The notes under the pieces were generated by a model that saw only the letters and a program-made list of their open reading frames with translations, did not search any database and was not told where the DNA came from. A stretch of DNA of 52,563 nt from JBCAXA01 sp038534295. Its GTDB lineage: Bacteria; Pseudomonadota; Gammaproteobacteria; Steroidobacterales; Woeseiaceae. The first letter of the stretch is position 1. Every line of letters begins with the position of its first letter. The position numbers and the translations under genes are program-made. The DNA lies in contig JBCAXA010000007.1 in the NCBI GenBank assembly GCA_038534295.1, positions 1-52,563 on the forward strand, in the 5' to 3' direction. Below are positions 1-8,458 of the stretch, piece after piece.

Positions 1-84
1 CGCTTTTTCGGGCATTTTCTCCTAGTTCTGCACGCGCCTGAACGCCTCTCAGCACGTCGACTTCGACGGATGCGCTGCGGTTCT
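1..84. repeat. 84-bp intergenic repeat, copy 1
   Basis: This stretch recurs at 161-244 in the same orientation with 81 of 84 positions identical; the differences are at positions 7, 10 and 54 of the unit. It contains GGCATTTTCTCCTAGTTCTG and ends in a GC-rich part around TCGACTTCGACGGATGCGCT. No coding sense is visible. It is cut by the window edge, so the unit may be longer. Tandem or dispersed intergenic repeats of this kind are common in gammaproteobacterial genomes, but I cannot name this family. Confidence 0.85.
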
Positions 85-160
85 TTCGACCCGCGGTTGA
101 TACGGTCCAGAACGGTGTCGAAAATGCCCTCGAAATGCTCATGTACGCATTTGTACACTC

Positions 161-244
161 CGCTTTCTCCGGCATTTTCTCCTAGTTCTGCACGCGCCTG
201 AACGCCTCTCAGCGCGTCGACTTCGACGGATGCGCTGCGGTTCT
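161..244. repeat. 84-bp intergenic repeat, copy 2
   Basis: Second copy of the unit at 1-84, with a 160-bp period, ending 35 bp from the relA stop codon. The spacer at 85-160 contains GAAAATGCC (120-128), the reverse complement of GGCATTTTC inside this copy (171-179), and a short hairpin, TGTAC...GTACA, just before the repeat. A folded RNA or a transcript-end role for relA is possible. No gene is seen in 1-279. Confidence 0.85.
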
Positions 245-279
245 CTCCATCCGCTGGTCCGAAATCGACCGTTTAGTCG

Positions 280-2403
280 TCATCGCACGCGTTTGGCGCT
301 AAAGACGTACGGCAACGCCGCGAGGCGGCTGAGGGCGTTGCTGAGTGCGTTTAAGTCACCGACTTCGACGCTGAGGCGGAGTTGCGCTTCGCCGCTGCCG
401 CGGATCGAGCGTGAGTCGCAGCGCAGCACCGAGATGTCTTGATCGGCGAAAACGCCGCCGACGTCACGCAAAATGCCGGGTCGATCCTGCGCGAGGACGC
501 TGACGTCGCTGACGTAGCGTTGCTGCGATTCGCCCCACGACACCTCGAGTTCGCGTTCCGGATGATCGGCGATGAGTCGGCGCAGGTTGCCGCAATCGCG
601 CCGGTGCACGCTGATACCGCGCCCCTGCGTGATATAGCCGACGATGGGGTCGGGTGGCAGCGGTCGACAGCAGCGGGCGAAATGGCTGAGCAGGCCGCCG
701 ACACCGTGCACGGCGGGTTTGCCGCTGTCCTCTTCGACCTGTTGCCGCCGGCGCCGTCGCGGCAGTGCGTCCGGTACGGCGACGGCTGAGAGATGCTGCA
801 CGGCGTTGACGACCGCTGCTGGGCTCAAGTCGCCAGCGCCGAGCGCAACGTAGAGGGCGTCAACCGACGCGACTTTGAGCTGCTTGGCGATGGCCTCGGC
901 GTCGACGCGCTTGGCGCCGAGCCGCGTCAATTCGCGATCGAGCGTTTCGCGACCTTGCTTGAGATGCTGCTCGCGATCCAATTGCCGGAACCAGGCGCGA
1001 ATCTTGGTTCTCGACCGTGTCGATGCGACGAATCCCAGCTGCGGGGAAAGCCAGTCGCGGCTTGGCGCCGGTTCTCGATGGGTAATGATCTCGACGCGGT
1101 CGCCGTTATTGATGCGGTAGGTCAGCGGGACGATGCGCCCGTCGATTTTGGCGCCGCGACAGCGATGGCCAATCTCGGTGTGCACTTGATACGCAAAATC
1201 GAGCGGCGTCGCACCGGCTGGCAGATCGATGATGTCGCCTTTCGGGCTGATGGCGTAAACGCGATCGTCGAGGATTTCCTCGCGGACCTGATCGAGGAAC
1301 TCGCCGGCACGCTCGGCACCCGGCTCGAGCAACTGACGCAGCCAGCGGATTTTCTGCTCAAACGCCGGTTGCGCGGTGCCGCCTTCCTTGTAACGCCAGT
1401 GCGCAGCGACACCGAGTTCGGCATGCGTATGCATGTCGTGGGTCCGAATCTGGACTTCGAGCGTCAGCTTGTGCGGTCCGATAACCGCGGTATGCAACGA
1501 GCGATAGCCGTTTGGCTTCGGATTGGCGATGTAGTCATCGAATTCTTGCGGAACGTAGGGCCAAAGCTGGTGGACAACGCCGAGCGCGGCGTAGCAGGTC
1601 TTTACGTCGTCGACCAAAAGACGCACGGCACGCAGGTCGGACAGCGTTTCGATGCTCGATTTCTTGCGGCTGATCTTTCGATAGATGCTGAAAATATGTT
1701 TCGGTCGGCTGCTGATCGTCGCCACGATGCCGGCCTCGGCCAGCGCCGCGCCCAACGTGTGTTTCACCTGCTCCAGAAAGTCCTCACGATCGCTGCGGCG
1801 GGCTTTTAGCGCTCTCGCGATCTCCCGGTAATCGTCCGCTTGCAGCGTCCGGAAGCTCAGGTCTTCGAGTTCCCATTTCAGCTGCCAAACGCCGAGGCGG
1901 TTGGCGAGCGGTGCATAGAGGTTCTGCGTTTCCAGCGCGAGACGTTGCTGCTCCTCCGCCGGGAGCCGGCGGGATTCACGCAATGCGTGGACTTTTTCAC
2001 ACAGGAGCACGAGGATCAGCCGCACGTCGTTCACGACGGCGAGCAACAAGCGACGGATAGGTTCGGCCTGTTCCGGACGCGTGCGGCCGCTGAGATCCAG
2101 CTCGTGATCGTCGGTCAGCTTCTGCAGCCGGACCAGCTGCGCGCAAAACGCGGCGATTTCCTTGCCGAGCGCTTGCTCAATATCGCGGTTGTCCACCAGG
2201 CCATCACGCAACAGCGGGCCCAGGCAGGTGGCGCCAAGCAACACCGGATCGTCAACGAGCTCGCGCATCAACGCATGCGTGACGTCAACCTCGGAAACGA
2301 GGTCCGCGCGCTCGAGTCGCGCCGCGGCGGTTGCCGCAAACTGGCGACAGCGCTCGTCCAGTGCGTCGCGGTGGTTTGTTGGAGGGTCGCTGGTCGCAAC
2401 CAT
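280..2403 (-). CDS. relA: GTP pyrophosphokinase RelA (monofunctional (p)ppGpp synthetase)
   Basis: Makes (p)ppGpp from ATP and GTP/GDP on starved ribosomes (stringent response). The 707 residues carry, in order, a degenerate HD domain (about 20-170, no catalytic His-Asp pair), the synthetase domain with EFDDYIANPKPNGYRSLHT at 287-305 and EVQIRT near 316-321, a TGS domain near 382-442, a Cys-rich zinc-finger region (HFARCCRPLPPD) and a C-terminal ACT domain. EFDD is the acidic EXDD motif of RelA-type enzymes; bifunctional SpoT/Rel proteins have RXKD. With the dead HD domain this argues for RelA rather than SpoT. The ATG start is at 2401-2403, without an obvious Shine-Dalgarno sequence. It is divergent from the YfaZ-like gene. 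Confidence 0.95.
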   Translation of the reverse strand: MVATSDPPTNHRDALDERCRQFAATAAARLERADLVSEVDVTHALMRELVDDPVLLGATCLGPLLRDGLVDNRDIEQALGKEIAAFCAQLVRLQKLTDDHELDLSGRTRPEQAEPIRRLLLAVVNDVRLILVLLCEKVHALRESRRLPAEEQQRLALETQNLYAPLANRLGVWQLKWELEDLSFRTLQADDYREIARALKARRSDREDFLEQVKHTLGAALAEAGIVATISSRPKHIFSIYRKISRKKSSIETLSDLRAVRLLVDDVKTCYAALGVVHQLWPYVPQEFDDYIANPKPNGYRSLHTAVIGPHKLTLEVQIRTHDMHTHAELGVAAHWRYKEGGTAQPAFEQKIRWLRQLLEPGAERAGEFLDQVREEILDDRVYAISPKGDIIDLPAGATPLDFAYQVHTEIGHRCRGAKIDGRIVPLTYRINNGDRVEIITHREPAPSRDWLSPQLGFVASTRSRTKIRAWFRQLDREQHLKQGRETLDRELTRLGAKRVDAEAIAKQLKVASVDALYVALGAGDLSPAAVVNAVQHLSAVAVPDALPRRRRRQQVEEDSGKPAVHGVGGLLSHFARCCRPLPPDPIVGYITQGRGISVHRRDCGNLRRLIADHPERELEVSWGESQQRYVSDVSVLAQDRPGILRDVGGVFADQDISVLRCDSRSIRGSGEAQLRLSVEVGDLNALSNALSRLAALPYVFSAKRVR

Positions 2404-2434
2404 GGCGCCGGTGTCCCGTCGATTCGATGTCCGT

Positions 2435-2440
2435 TATGAT
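2435..2440 (+). promoter_or_regulatory. candidate -10 box for the YfaZ-like gene
   Basis: TATGAT (5 of 6 matches to TATAAT) lies in the 93-bp divergent gap between relA and the YfaZ-like gene, about 57 bp before the ATG. I see no good -35 at the right distance, so support is weak. Confidence 0.3.
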
Positions 2441-2496
2441 ACGACCAACGCAGCGCGGATTCCGCGACGCTTGGGTTGGGTTTTATACACGGAATC

Positions 2497-3066
2497 ATGC
2501 ACCTGACGAGATCGGTCTGGTCGCTGATTGGCACCGCTTTGGTGCTGATGGGCGCAACTTCGGCTTTCGCCACCGAACTCGATCTGAACGTCAATGACGA
2601 CGCAGCACGACTGACGGTGGCCTGGGATGCAGGCTCACGGATTCAGCTCGATGCGTCGGTTTTGACGCACCAGGATCGAGGCGAATACGTTCATTTTGGC
2701 GCGCATCTGGTCGATGACGCGGCCGTCGAGGTGCCATTGACCGCAGGTCTTGGCGGCCGCCTCGTCTATTTGTCGCCAGACGACATCGACGACGACGAGT
2801 TCGCACTGGCGGTTGGCGGCTTCGTCAAATACGTGTTTCCGAACGCCAACCGGTTCAGTGTTGGTGCGCATCTGTACTACGCGCCGGACGTACTGGGTTT
2901 CGGTGACCTCGAGGAATTCGTCGAGCTCGGCGCGCGGGCGAGTTACAACGTGCTGCGCGACGCGGATATTTACATCGGCGCGCGCTACATCCGCGCAGAA
3001 ACCGACCAAGGCCCAGAGGTTACGCTGGACAATGGTCTTTTGATCGGCGTGCGGTTTCGTTTTTGA
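2497..3066 (+). CDS. YfaZ-like outer-membrane beta-barrel protein
   Basis: A 189-residue exported protein starting MHLTRSVW, with a hydrophobic signal peptide likely cleaved after TSAFA. The mature part has alternating hydrophobic strands, repeated Gly-Tyr-rich segments (VGAHLYYAPDVLGFGD, IYIGARYIRAE) and ends GVRFRF, with the terminal aromatic residue typical of outer-membrane barrels. The layout matches the YfaZ family, whose function is not firmly known. I chose ATG 2497 over an in-frame TTG at 2476 because it gives a clean signal peptide. It lies 21 bp before yebC. Confidence 0.72.
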   Translation: MHLTRSVWSLIGTALVLMGATSAFATELDLNVNDDAARLTVAWDAGSRIQLDASVLTHQDRGEYVHFGAHLVDDAAVEVPLTAGLGGRLVYLSPDDIDDDEFALAVGGFVKYVFPNANRFSVGAHLYYAPDVLGFGDLEEFVELGARASYNVLRDADIYIGARYIRAETDQGPEVTLDNGLLIGVRFRF

Positions 3067-3087
3067 CGCAAGAGTTTTGGGAACGAC

Positions 3088-3834
3088 ATGGCAGGTCACA
3101 GTAAGTGGGCGAACATCCAGCACCGCAAAGGCGCGCAAGATAAAAAGCGCGGCAAGCTGTTCACCCGACTGATACGCGAAATTACCGTTGCTGCACGCAT
3201 GGGTGGCGGCGATCTGGACGCAAATCCGCGCTTGCGGCTCGCCGTCGACAAGGCGAAGGCGCAAAGCATGCCGAAGGACAACATCGAGCGGGCGATCAAA
3301 CGCGGTAGTGGCGAGATCGACGGTAGCGATTATCAAGAAGCGCGCTACGAGGGTTATGGGCCGGCTGGCGTTGCTGTGATGGTCGATTGCCTGACGGACA
3401 ACAAAAATCGCACTGTCGCCGAAGTTCGCCACGCATTCTCGAAATACGGTGGCAATTTGGGTGCCGACGGTTCGGTCGCCTATCTTTTCAATCACGTCGG
3501 TCAGCTCCTGTTTGGCCCTGACGCCGACGAAGAGCAGGTTATGGAAGTTGCCATCGAAGCCGGCGCCGAGGATGTCGTCGTGGCGGACGATCAATCCATC
3601 GAAGTGCTCACTGACCCCGCCGACTTCGAAGCGGTCACCAGAAACGTTCGTACGGCCGGACTCGTGCCAGAGTCAGCGGAGTTGACGATGCGCGCGACAA
3701 CGACGGCTGAACTCGATGCGGACAGCGCGGCGACAATGCTCAAGCTGCTCGATGCGCTCGAGGATCTCGACGACGTGCAGGAGGTTTACAGCAATGCCGA
3801 GTTCCCGGAAGACGCGCTAGCGGAGGCTGGCTGA
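3088..3834 (+). CDS. yebC: YebC/PmpR family protein (TACO1-like translation or transcription factor)
   Basis: A 248-residue protein with the family's invariant N-terminus MAGHSKWANIQHRKGAQD and the segment GGNLGADGSVAYLF. YebC proteins were first described as DNA-binding regulators (PmpR). More recent work shows that they help ribosomes through proline-rich stretches, so either role may apply. The length is normal. Placement directly before ruvC is very common in proteobacteria and supports the call; ruvC starts 3 bp after its stop. Confidence 0.95.
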   Translation: MAGHSKWANIQHRKGAQDKKRGKLFTRLIREITVAARMGGGDLDANPRLRLAVDKAKAQSMPKDNIERAIKRGSGEIDGSDYQEARYEGYGPAGVAVMVDCLTDNKNRTVAEVRHAFSKYGGNLGADGSVAYLFNHVGQLLFGPDADEEQVMEVAIEAGAEDVVVADDQSIEVLTDPADFEAVTRNVRTAGLVPESAELTMRATTTAELDADSAATMLKLLDALEDLDDVQEVYSNAEFPEDALAEAG

Positions 3835-3837
3835 GCG

Positions 3838-4347
3838 TTGGCGGACGGTATCTGCATCCTCGGCGTCGACCCAGGCTCGAGGTTTACCGGCTACGGCGTC
3901 ATCCGCGGCGACGGCGAGCAATGGCAGCACGTAGCAAGCGGCGTTATTCGCAGCACTAGCGGTGATTTTCACGCCCGGTTGCGCGCGATCCACGCCGCCG
4001 CCGCCGATCTGTTTATTGATTTCGAACCGGACGAAATGGCCATCGAGAGCGTTTTTGTCAGCGCAAACGCCTCGAGTGCGCTGAAGCTCGGGGCGGCACG
4101 CTCGGCAGTCATGTGCGCAAGTTTCGCATTCGCGACGTCGATCCATGAATACGCCCCGCGCGCCATCAAGCTCGCCGTTACCGGGCGCGGCAGCGCTGAG
4201 AAGTCCGAAGTGCAGCACATGGTGAAGCTGCTGTTGAAAGCGGCGCCCGCCCGACTGCCGCTCGATGCTTCTGACGCGCTGGCAATCGCGCTTTGTCATG
4301 CGCATTCACGCGGCGCGCGATCGGCGATCGGTCGGGCAAGTGCATGA
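3838..4347 (+). CDS. ruvC: Crossover junction endodeoxyribonuclease RuvC
   Basis: Holliday-junction resolvase that nicks the two crossing strands after RuvAB branch migration. The 169-residue protein has the RNase H fold's four acidic residues: D11 (LGVDPGS), E70 (MAIES), D143 and D146 (PLDASDALA). The start is TTG at 3838, 3 bp after the yebC stop, with GGAGG at 3822-3826 inside yebC, so it is probably translationally coupled. Its TGA overlaps the ATG of ruvA. Confidence 0.95.
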   Translation: MADGICILGVDPGSRFTGYGVIRGDGEQWQHVASGVIRSTSGDFHARLRAIHAAAADLFIDFEPDEMAIESVFVSANASSALKLGAARSAVMCASFAFATSIHEYAPRAIKLAVTGRGSAEKSEVQHMVKLLLKAAPARLPLDASDALAIALCHAHSRGARSAIGRASA

Positions 4348-4937
4348 TCGGTCAGCTGCGCGGCCTGGTTGTCAGCAAACGTGCACCGTGGCTCGTCCTT
4401 GACGTCGCCGGCGTCGGCTACGAACTCGAGGTTCCAACGTCAACGTTCTTCGAGCTTCCGGCGATCGGCGCCGAAGCCACGCTCGTCACGCATTTTATGG
4501 TGCGCCAGGACGCGCAATCGCTGTACGGTTTCGCGACGCTGGCCGAACGCGACTTGTTCCGCTCGTTGCTGCGTGTCACCGGCGTCGGCGCGCGTGTCGC
4601 GCTGGCCATCCTGTCGGGTATCAGCGTGGACGGTTTCCGACGCTGCGTGCAGTTTGACGATTCCAAGAGCCTCATTCAGTTGCCGGGCATTGGCAAAAAG
4701 ATGGCCGAGCGTCTGATCGTTGAGATGCGCGACAAGCTTGGCGAGGCCAGCGTCGTCGACGTCACTCGCATCCAAGTCGCATCAGCAGAGAGCGCCGGCG
4801 CAGAGGCTGCCGATGCGTTGCTGGCTCTCGGCTACAAACCGGCCGAGGTGACGCGTTTGCTCGACGCGATTGATACCAGTTCGAGTAGCACCGAGGACAT
4901 TTTGCGTCAGGCGCTGAAACAGGCGGTGTCGCGATGA
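4344..4937 (+). CDS. ruvA: Holliday junction branch-migration protein RuvA
   Basis: A 197-residue DNA-binding subunit that holds the four-way junction flat and loads RuvB. It starts MIGQLRGLVV (OB-fold domain), has two helix-hairpin-helix segments (LLRVTGVGARVALAIL and LIQLPGIGKKMAERLI) and a C-terminal RuvB-binding domain (EAADALLALGYKPAEV) after a short linker. The open frame extends upstream, but ATG 4344 is the family start and forms an ATGA overlap with the ruvC stop. Its own stop overlaps the ruvB ATG in the same way. Confidence 0.96.
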   Translation: MIGQLRGLVVSKRAPWLVLDVAGVGYELEVPTSTFFELPAIGAEATLVTHFMVRQDAQSLYGFATLAERDLFRSLLRVTGVGARVALAILSGISVDGFRRCVQFDDSKSLIQLPGIGKKMAERLIVEMRDKLGEASVVDVTRIQVASAESAGAEAADALLALGYKPAEVTRLLDAIDTSSSSTEDILRQALKQAVSR

Positions 4938-5968
4938 GCGATGAGCGCTTGATCGATGCGGCGGGGCGTGAGGAAGAATCCGTGTTCGATCGCGCCATGC
5001 GACCGCGGACGCTTGCCGAATACGTCGGACAACCGACCGTAAAGCAGCAAATGGACGTTTTCATCGAGGCCGCTCGCCGTCGCGAGGAGGCGCTCGATCA
5101 TGTGTTGATTTTTGGCCCGCCGGGACTTGGCAAAACGACCCTGGCACACATCATCGCTAACGAATTGTCCGCGGGGCTGCGGCAAACGTCCGGGCCGGTG
5201 CTCGAGCGTGCGGGCGATCTGGCCGCAATATTGACCAATCTCGAGCCGCGCGATGTGCTGTTCGTCGACGAGATACATCGGCTCAACCCTGTCGTAGAGG
5301 AAGTGCTCTATCCAGCGATGGAAGACTTTCAGCTCGACATCGTTATCGGCGAAGGTCCGTCGGCCCGTTCCCTGAAAATCGACCTGCCGCCGTTTACGTT
5401 GGTCGGAGCTACTACGAGGGCCGGCCTGCTGACATCGCCGCTGCGCGATCGCTTCGGCATTGTGCAACGGCTCGAGTTCTACGCTGCCGACGAACTCGCA
5501 GCGATCGTTGCGCGCTCCGCCGGACTCATGAACATGCCGGCCGATGACCGGGGCTGCCGAGAGATTGCGGCGCGCTCGCGAGGCACGCCGCGGATCGCAA
5601 ACCGATTGCTGCGGCGCGTGCGCGACTTTGCTGAGGTCAAAGCCGACGGCAGGCTGTCGGCCAAGGTAGCGGCCGAAGCACTCGACTTACTCGCTGTTGA
5701 TCCGCACGGCTTCGATGCAATGGACCGACGCTTGTTGCTCGCGGTCATCGAAAAATTCGACGGTGGGCCGGTCGGTGTGGATTCACTCGCGGCAGCCATC
5801 GGCGAAGAACGCGGCACCATCGAGGACGTCATCGAGCCATATCTCATTCAACAGGGCTTTTTGATGCGCACGTCGCGCGGTCGCGTGGCAACGCGCTCGG
5901 CGTACCTGCACTTCGGCCTGACGCCGCTCACTCAGCCGGCCGAATCGAATCTGCCGCTGTTCGACTGA
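4934..5968 (+). CDS. ruvB: Holliday junction branch-migration ATPase RuvB
   Basis: AAA+ motor that drives branch migration with RuvA. The 344 residues include Walker A GPPGLGKTT (61-69), Walker B with DEIH (112-115), the sensor-1 region GATTRAG (158-164) and LRDRFGI with the arginine-finger region near 170-176, followed by a winged-helix C-terminus. The length matches the family. It starts at the ATGA overlap with ruvA; the GTG of ybgC follows 3 bp after its stop. Confidence 0.97.
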   Translation: MSDERLIDAAGREEESVFDRAMRPRTLAEYVGQPTVKQQMDVFIEAARRREEALDHVLIFGPPGLGKTTLAHIIANELSAGLRQTSGPVLERAGDLAAILTNLEPRDVLFVDEIHRLNPVVEEVLYPAMEDFQLDIVIGEGPSARSLKIDLPPFTLVGATTRAGLLTSPLRDRFGIVQRLEFYAADELAAIVARSAGLMNMPADDRGCREIAARSRGTPRIANRLLRRVRDFAEVKADGRLSAKVAAEALDLLAVDPHGFDAMDRRLLLAVIEKFDGGPVGVDSLAAAIGEERGTIEDVIEPYLIQQGFLMRTSRGRVATRSAYLHFGLTPLTQPAESNLPLFD

Positions 5969-5971
5969 CCG

Positions 5972-6388
5972 GTGAACGCCGTGTTGCCGACTGCCGAATT
6001 TCGCTGGCCAGTGCGCGTCTATTACGAGGACACGGATGCGCAGGGCATCGTGTACTACGCGAACTATCTCAAGTTTCTGGAGCGTGCGCGGACCGAGTGG
6101 CTGCGCGCGCAAGGCGTCGATCAACCGGCGCTCCGCGAGGCAGATCGATTGTTTGTCGTTACACGAATCGAAACCGACTACCTGATTCCGGCGCGCTATG
6201 ACGATGAGTTGCAGGCAACTGTCACGTTGGCCGAACGTCGGCGGGCGAGTTTTGTATTGCGACAGCGTGTTGTGGCCAGCCATGACGACACAATCGCGCA
6301 CTGCCGCGCGGTGGTAACGATTGCATTCCTGCAGGCAAGCAGCATGCGACCGGCGCGCCTGCCGGCGCATCTGATTGCGGAGAGCTGA
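5972..6388 (+). CDS. ybgC: YbgC-type acyl-CoA thioesterase of the tol-pal cluster
   Basis: Hot-dog-fold thioesterase of 138 residues. The signature YYEDTDAQGIVYYANYLKF (17-35) contains the catalytic Asp (D22) and the GxVYYANY segment. Family members hydrolyse short- or long-chain acyl-CoA or acyl-ACP and bind phospholipid-synthesis enzymes at the inner membrane. GTG start at 5972. Position at the head of the tol genes is standard for YbgC, and tolQ follows 4 bp after the stop. Confidence 0.92.
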   Translation: MNAVLPTAEFRWPVRVYYEDTDAQGIVYYANYLKFLERARTEWLRAQGVDQPALREADRLFVVTRIETDYLIPARYDDELQATVTLAERRRASFVLRQRVVASHDDTIAHCRAVVTIAFLQASSMRPARLPAHLIAES

Positions 6389-6392
6389 ATTC

Positions 6393-7097
6393 ATGGAATT
6401 TGCCCTAGAAGACCAATTTTCGATTCTTAATCTCGTGCTCGAGGCGAGCTGGGTCGTCAAGGTCGTCATGTTGCTGTTGTTGGCGGCGTCACTGGTGTCG
6501 TGGTTCATCATCGCCAAGAAACGCCGGCTAATCGTGCGCGCACGCAGCCAAGCCGATGCTTTTGAGAACGAGTTTTGGTCCGGCGGCGATCTGTCGCGGC
6601 TCTATCAAGGGCTCGAACGGAAAGCCGGCAAATCGCAGGGTATGGCCGGGATCTTCGAGGCCGGCTTTCGCGAGTTCAGCCGCATTGCGAGTCGCAAGGA
6701 CATTCAAACAGAGAAACTCGTCGAGAGTTCGCGACGGGCGATGCGCGTTGCGCAAACGCGCGAAGTGGACCGTCTCGAGCAGAGCTTGGCCACGCTCGCT
6801 ACGATCGGCTCGACGAGTCCCTACGTCGGTCTGTTCGGCACCGTCTGGGGCATCATGGATGCATTTATTCAGCTCGGAAACTCGACCCAGACGGCAACGC
6901 TGGAACTGGTGGCGCCCGGAATTGCCGAAGCATTGATAGCGACCGCGATGGGCCTGTTCGCCGCGATTCCGGCGGTGATTTTCTACAACCGCTATGCGGA
7001 TCAGGTGAACCGAATCGAGAATCGCTTCGACAACTTTGTCGAGGAATTCTCAACCATTCTGGAGCGACACTCGCACTCGCCGAGGTTGGGCCAATGA
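6393..7097 (+). CDS. tolQ: Tol-Pal system inner-membrane protein TolQ
   Basis: A 234-residue proton-channel subunit of the ExbB/MotA family that energises TolA with TolR during constriction of the outer membrane. Three membrane segments are visible: about 20-40 (VVKVVMLLLLAAS), about 132-155 (GLFGTVWGIMDAF) and about 168-195 (GIAEALIATAMGLFAAIPAV). I chose ATG 6393, starting MEFALEDQFS, with GGAGAG about 9 bp upstream; the frame is open 18 bp further back. The stop overlaps the tolR ATG (ATGA). Confidence 0.95.
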   Translation: MEFALEDQFSILNLVLEASWVVKVVMLLLLAASLVSWFIIAKKRRLIVRARSQADAFENEFWSGGDLSRLYQGLERKAGKSQGMAGIFEAGFREFSRIASRKDIQTEKLVESSRRAMRVAQTREVDRLEQSLATLATIGSTSPYVGLFGTVWGIMDAFIQLGNSTQTATLELVAPGIAEALIATAMGLFAAIPAVIFYNRYADQVNRIENRFDNFVEEFSTILERHSHSPRLGQ

Positions 7098-7531
7098 GCA
7101 ACAAACGTCGTCTGCTGGGCGAGATCAACGTCGTGCCGTACATCGACGTGATGCTCGTATTGCTGATCATTTTCATGGTCACAGCGCCGCTACTGACCCA
7201 AGGCATCGAAGTCGAATTGCCGAAAGCAGCGGCCAAGCCGTTGGACGCATCGCTGACCGAAGACGATCTGCCGCTGGTGCTGTCCGTGGACGAGGCTGGC
7301 CAGCTCTATCTGAATACTGGCGCGGAGGGGAACTCGCCGCTGGCGGACGACGAGATTGTTCGGCAAACGCGTTTGATCTTGGATGAGCGTCCTGAGACGC
7401 CGGTGCTGGTCAAGGCCGATCATCGCGTGCCGTACGGTCGCGTCGTGACGGCGATGGTGCTGCTGCAGCGCGGCGGCGCACCGCGAATTGGCTTCATCAC
7501 TGACCCTCCGGAAGTGGAGGACGGCGCCTGA
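7094..7531 (+). CDS. tolR: Tol-Pal system protein TolR
   Basis: ExbD-family partner of TolQ, 145 residues: a short cytoplasmic N-terminus with the conserved EINVVPYID, one membrane segment (about 16-35) carrying the proton-path Asp (D18 in YIDVMLVLL), and a periplasmic domain. The ATG at 7094 overlaps the tolQ TGA. The frame is open far upstream inside tolQ, but that part has no TolR homology. tolA starts 13 bp downstream. Confidence 0.95.
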   Translation: MSNKRRLLGEINVVPYIDVMLVLLIIFMVTAPLLTQGIEVELPKAAAKPLDASLTEDDLPLVLSVDEAGQLYLNTGAEGNSPLADDEIVRQTRLILDERPETPVLVKADHRVPYGRVVTAMVLLQRGGAPRIGFITDPPEVEDGA

Positions 7532-7544
7532 CGGCGCATCAATT

Positions 7545-8456
7545 GTGCGCGATATGCTCGACAACGCGCTGCCGCTGACCGTCACCGTGATCGGTCACGT
7601 GCTGCTTGTCGCGCTGTTGCTGGTCGGCTTGCGGTCGGCGGGTGGTGCGCAGCCGGTCGCGGCGAACATCATCGAAGGAGCCGTCGTTGGCCCGCTCGAA
7701 CCGAGTCCGATCGAGGTCGAGCCGATCCCGGTGCCTATCGACGAGCCCGAGCCGATAGACGATAACGCCGAGCAGCTCGCCCGCGAGCAGGCCGAGCGCG
7801 AGCAGCGCGAAGCGGACGAACGCCGTCGTGCCGAAGAGGCTCGACTCGCCGAAGAGCAGCGCATCGCGGAACAACAAAGGCGCGCCGAGGAGCAGCGCTT
7901 GGCCGAAGAGAAAAGACGCGCCGAAGAGGCGCGGCTGGCGGAGGAAAAACGCCTAGCCGAAGAACAGCGCTTAGCGGAAGAGGCGCGGCTGGCCGAGGAA
8001 CGCCGCAAGGCCGAGCAGCGCCGTAAAGAGCAAGAGCGCCGCGCTGCCGAGGAGCGCGAGCGCAAAGCCGCTGCGGAGCGGGCCCGGGCGGCCCAAGAGG
8101 CTCGCCGCAAGCGTGAGGCTGAGGAAGCGCTGCAGGCCGCGATTGCCGACGAAGAGGCCGTGCGCGATGCCGTCGACTCGGGCCAGCAGGCCGCTTACGT
8201 TCTGGCTATTAAGCAACGCATTCAAAGGTTTTGGTCGCCACCGCCGGTTAGTGGCCGGGTCGACTGCGTACTGCTCGTTCGGCAGCTTCGCACCGGCGAT
8301 CTCGCGAATGTCGAAAGCGTCGAATGCGGTGGCAACGAGCCGCTCGAACGGTCGTTGCGGTCAGCGGCTGAACGGGCGTCGCCATTCCCGCTGCCGGACG
8401 ACATGCGATTGTGGGATGCCAACCTGCGAATTCTGTTTTCCAACGAGGACCAATAA
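7545..8456 (+). CDS. tolA: Cell-envelope integrity protein TolA
   Basis: Links the TolQR motor to Pal and TolB. From GTG 7545 (303 residues; ATG 7554 is an alternative) it has one N-terminal membrane helix (TVIGHVLLVALLLVGL) with the conserved His (H18) that contacts TolQ, a Pro-Glu-rich hinge, a long charged Ala/Glu/Arg helical region (about residues 75-200) and a C-terminal TonB-like domain from about YVLAIKQRI onward. Weak sequence conservation with clear architecture is normal for TolA. The stop lies 2 bp before the tolB ATG. Confidence 0.93.
   Translation: MRDMLDNALPLTVTVIGHVLLVALLLVGLRSAGGAQPVAANIIEGAVVGPLEPSPIEVEPIPVPIDEPEPIDDNAEQLAREQAEREQREADERRRAEEARLAEEQRIAEQQRRAEEQRLAEEKRRAEEARLAEEKRLAEEQRLAEEARLAEERRKAEQRRKEQERRAAEERERKAAAERARAAQEARRKREAEEALQAAIADEEAVRDAVDSGQQAAYVLAIKQRIQRFWSPPPVSGRVDCVLLVRQLRTGDLANVESVECGGNEPLERSLRSAAERASPFPLPDDMRLWDANLRILFSNEDQ
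7795..8110 (+). repeat. Degenerate short tandem repeats coding the TolA helical domain
   Basis: The DNA is a run of units related to GCCGAAGAGGCGCGGCTGGC, coding repeats such as RRAEEARLAEEQRIAEQQR, AEEKRRAEEARLAEEKR and LAEEARLAEERRKAE. The period is roughly 7-8 residues and imperfect. This matches the TolA domain II long helix. Such repeats may change length between strains by slippage. Confidence 0.7.
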
Positions 8457-8458
8457 CG

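Noticed and set aside
1..244. CRISPR array
   Set aside because: Only two units of 84 bp with a 76-bp spacer and no cas genes; the unit is too long and the copies too few.
793..1809. 338-codon open frame antisense to relA
   Set aside because: Mirror of relA codon usage, with no motif and no ribosome site.
6575..7093. Long upstream extension of tolR inside tolQ
   Set aside because: Out-of-frame reading of tolQ; TolR homology begins at the ATG 7094 overlap.
7595..8110. Ser/Arg-rich open frame antisense to tolA
   Set aside because: It is the complement of the TolA Ala/Glu repeat DNA; composition is explained by the repeat.
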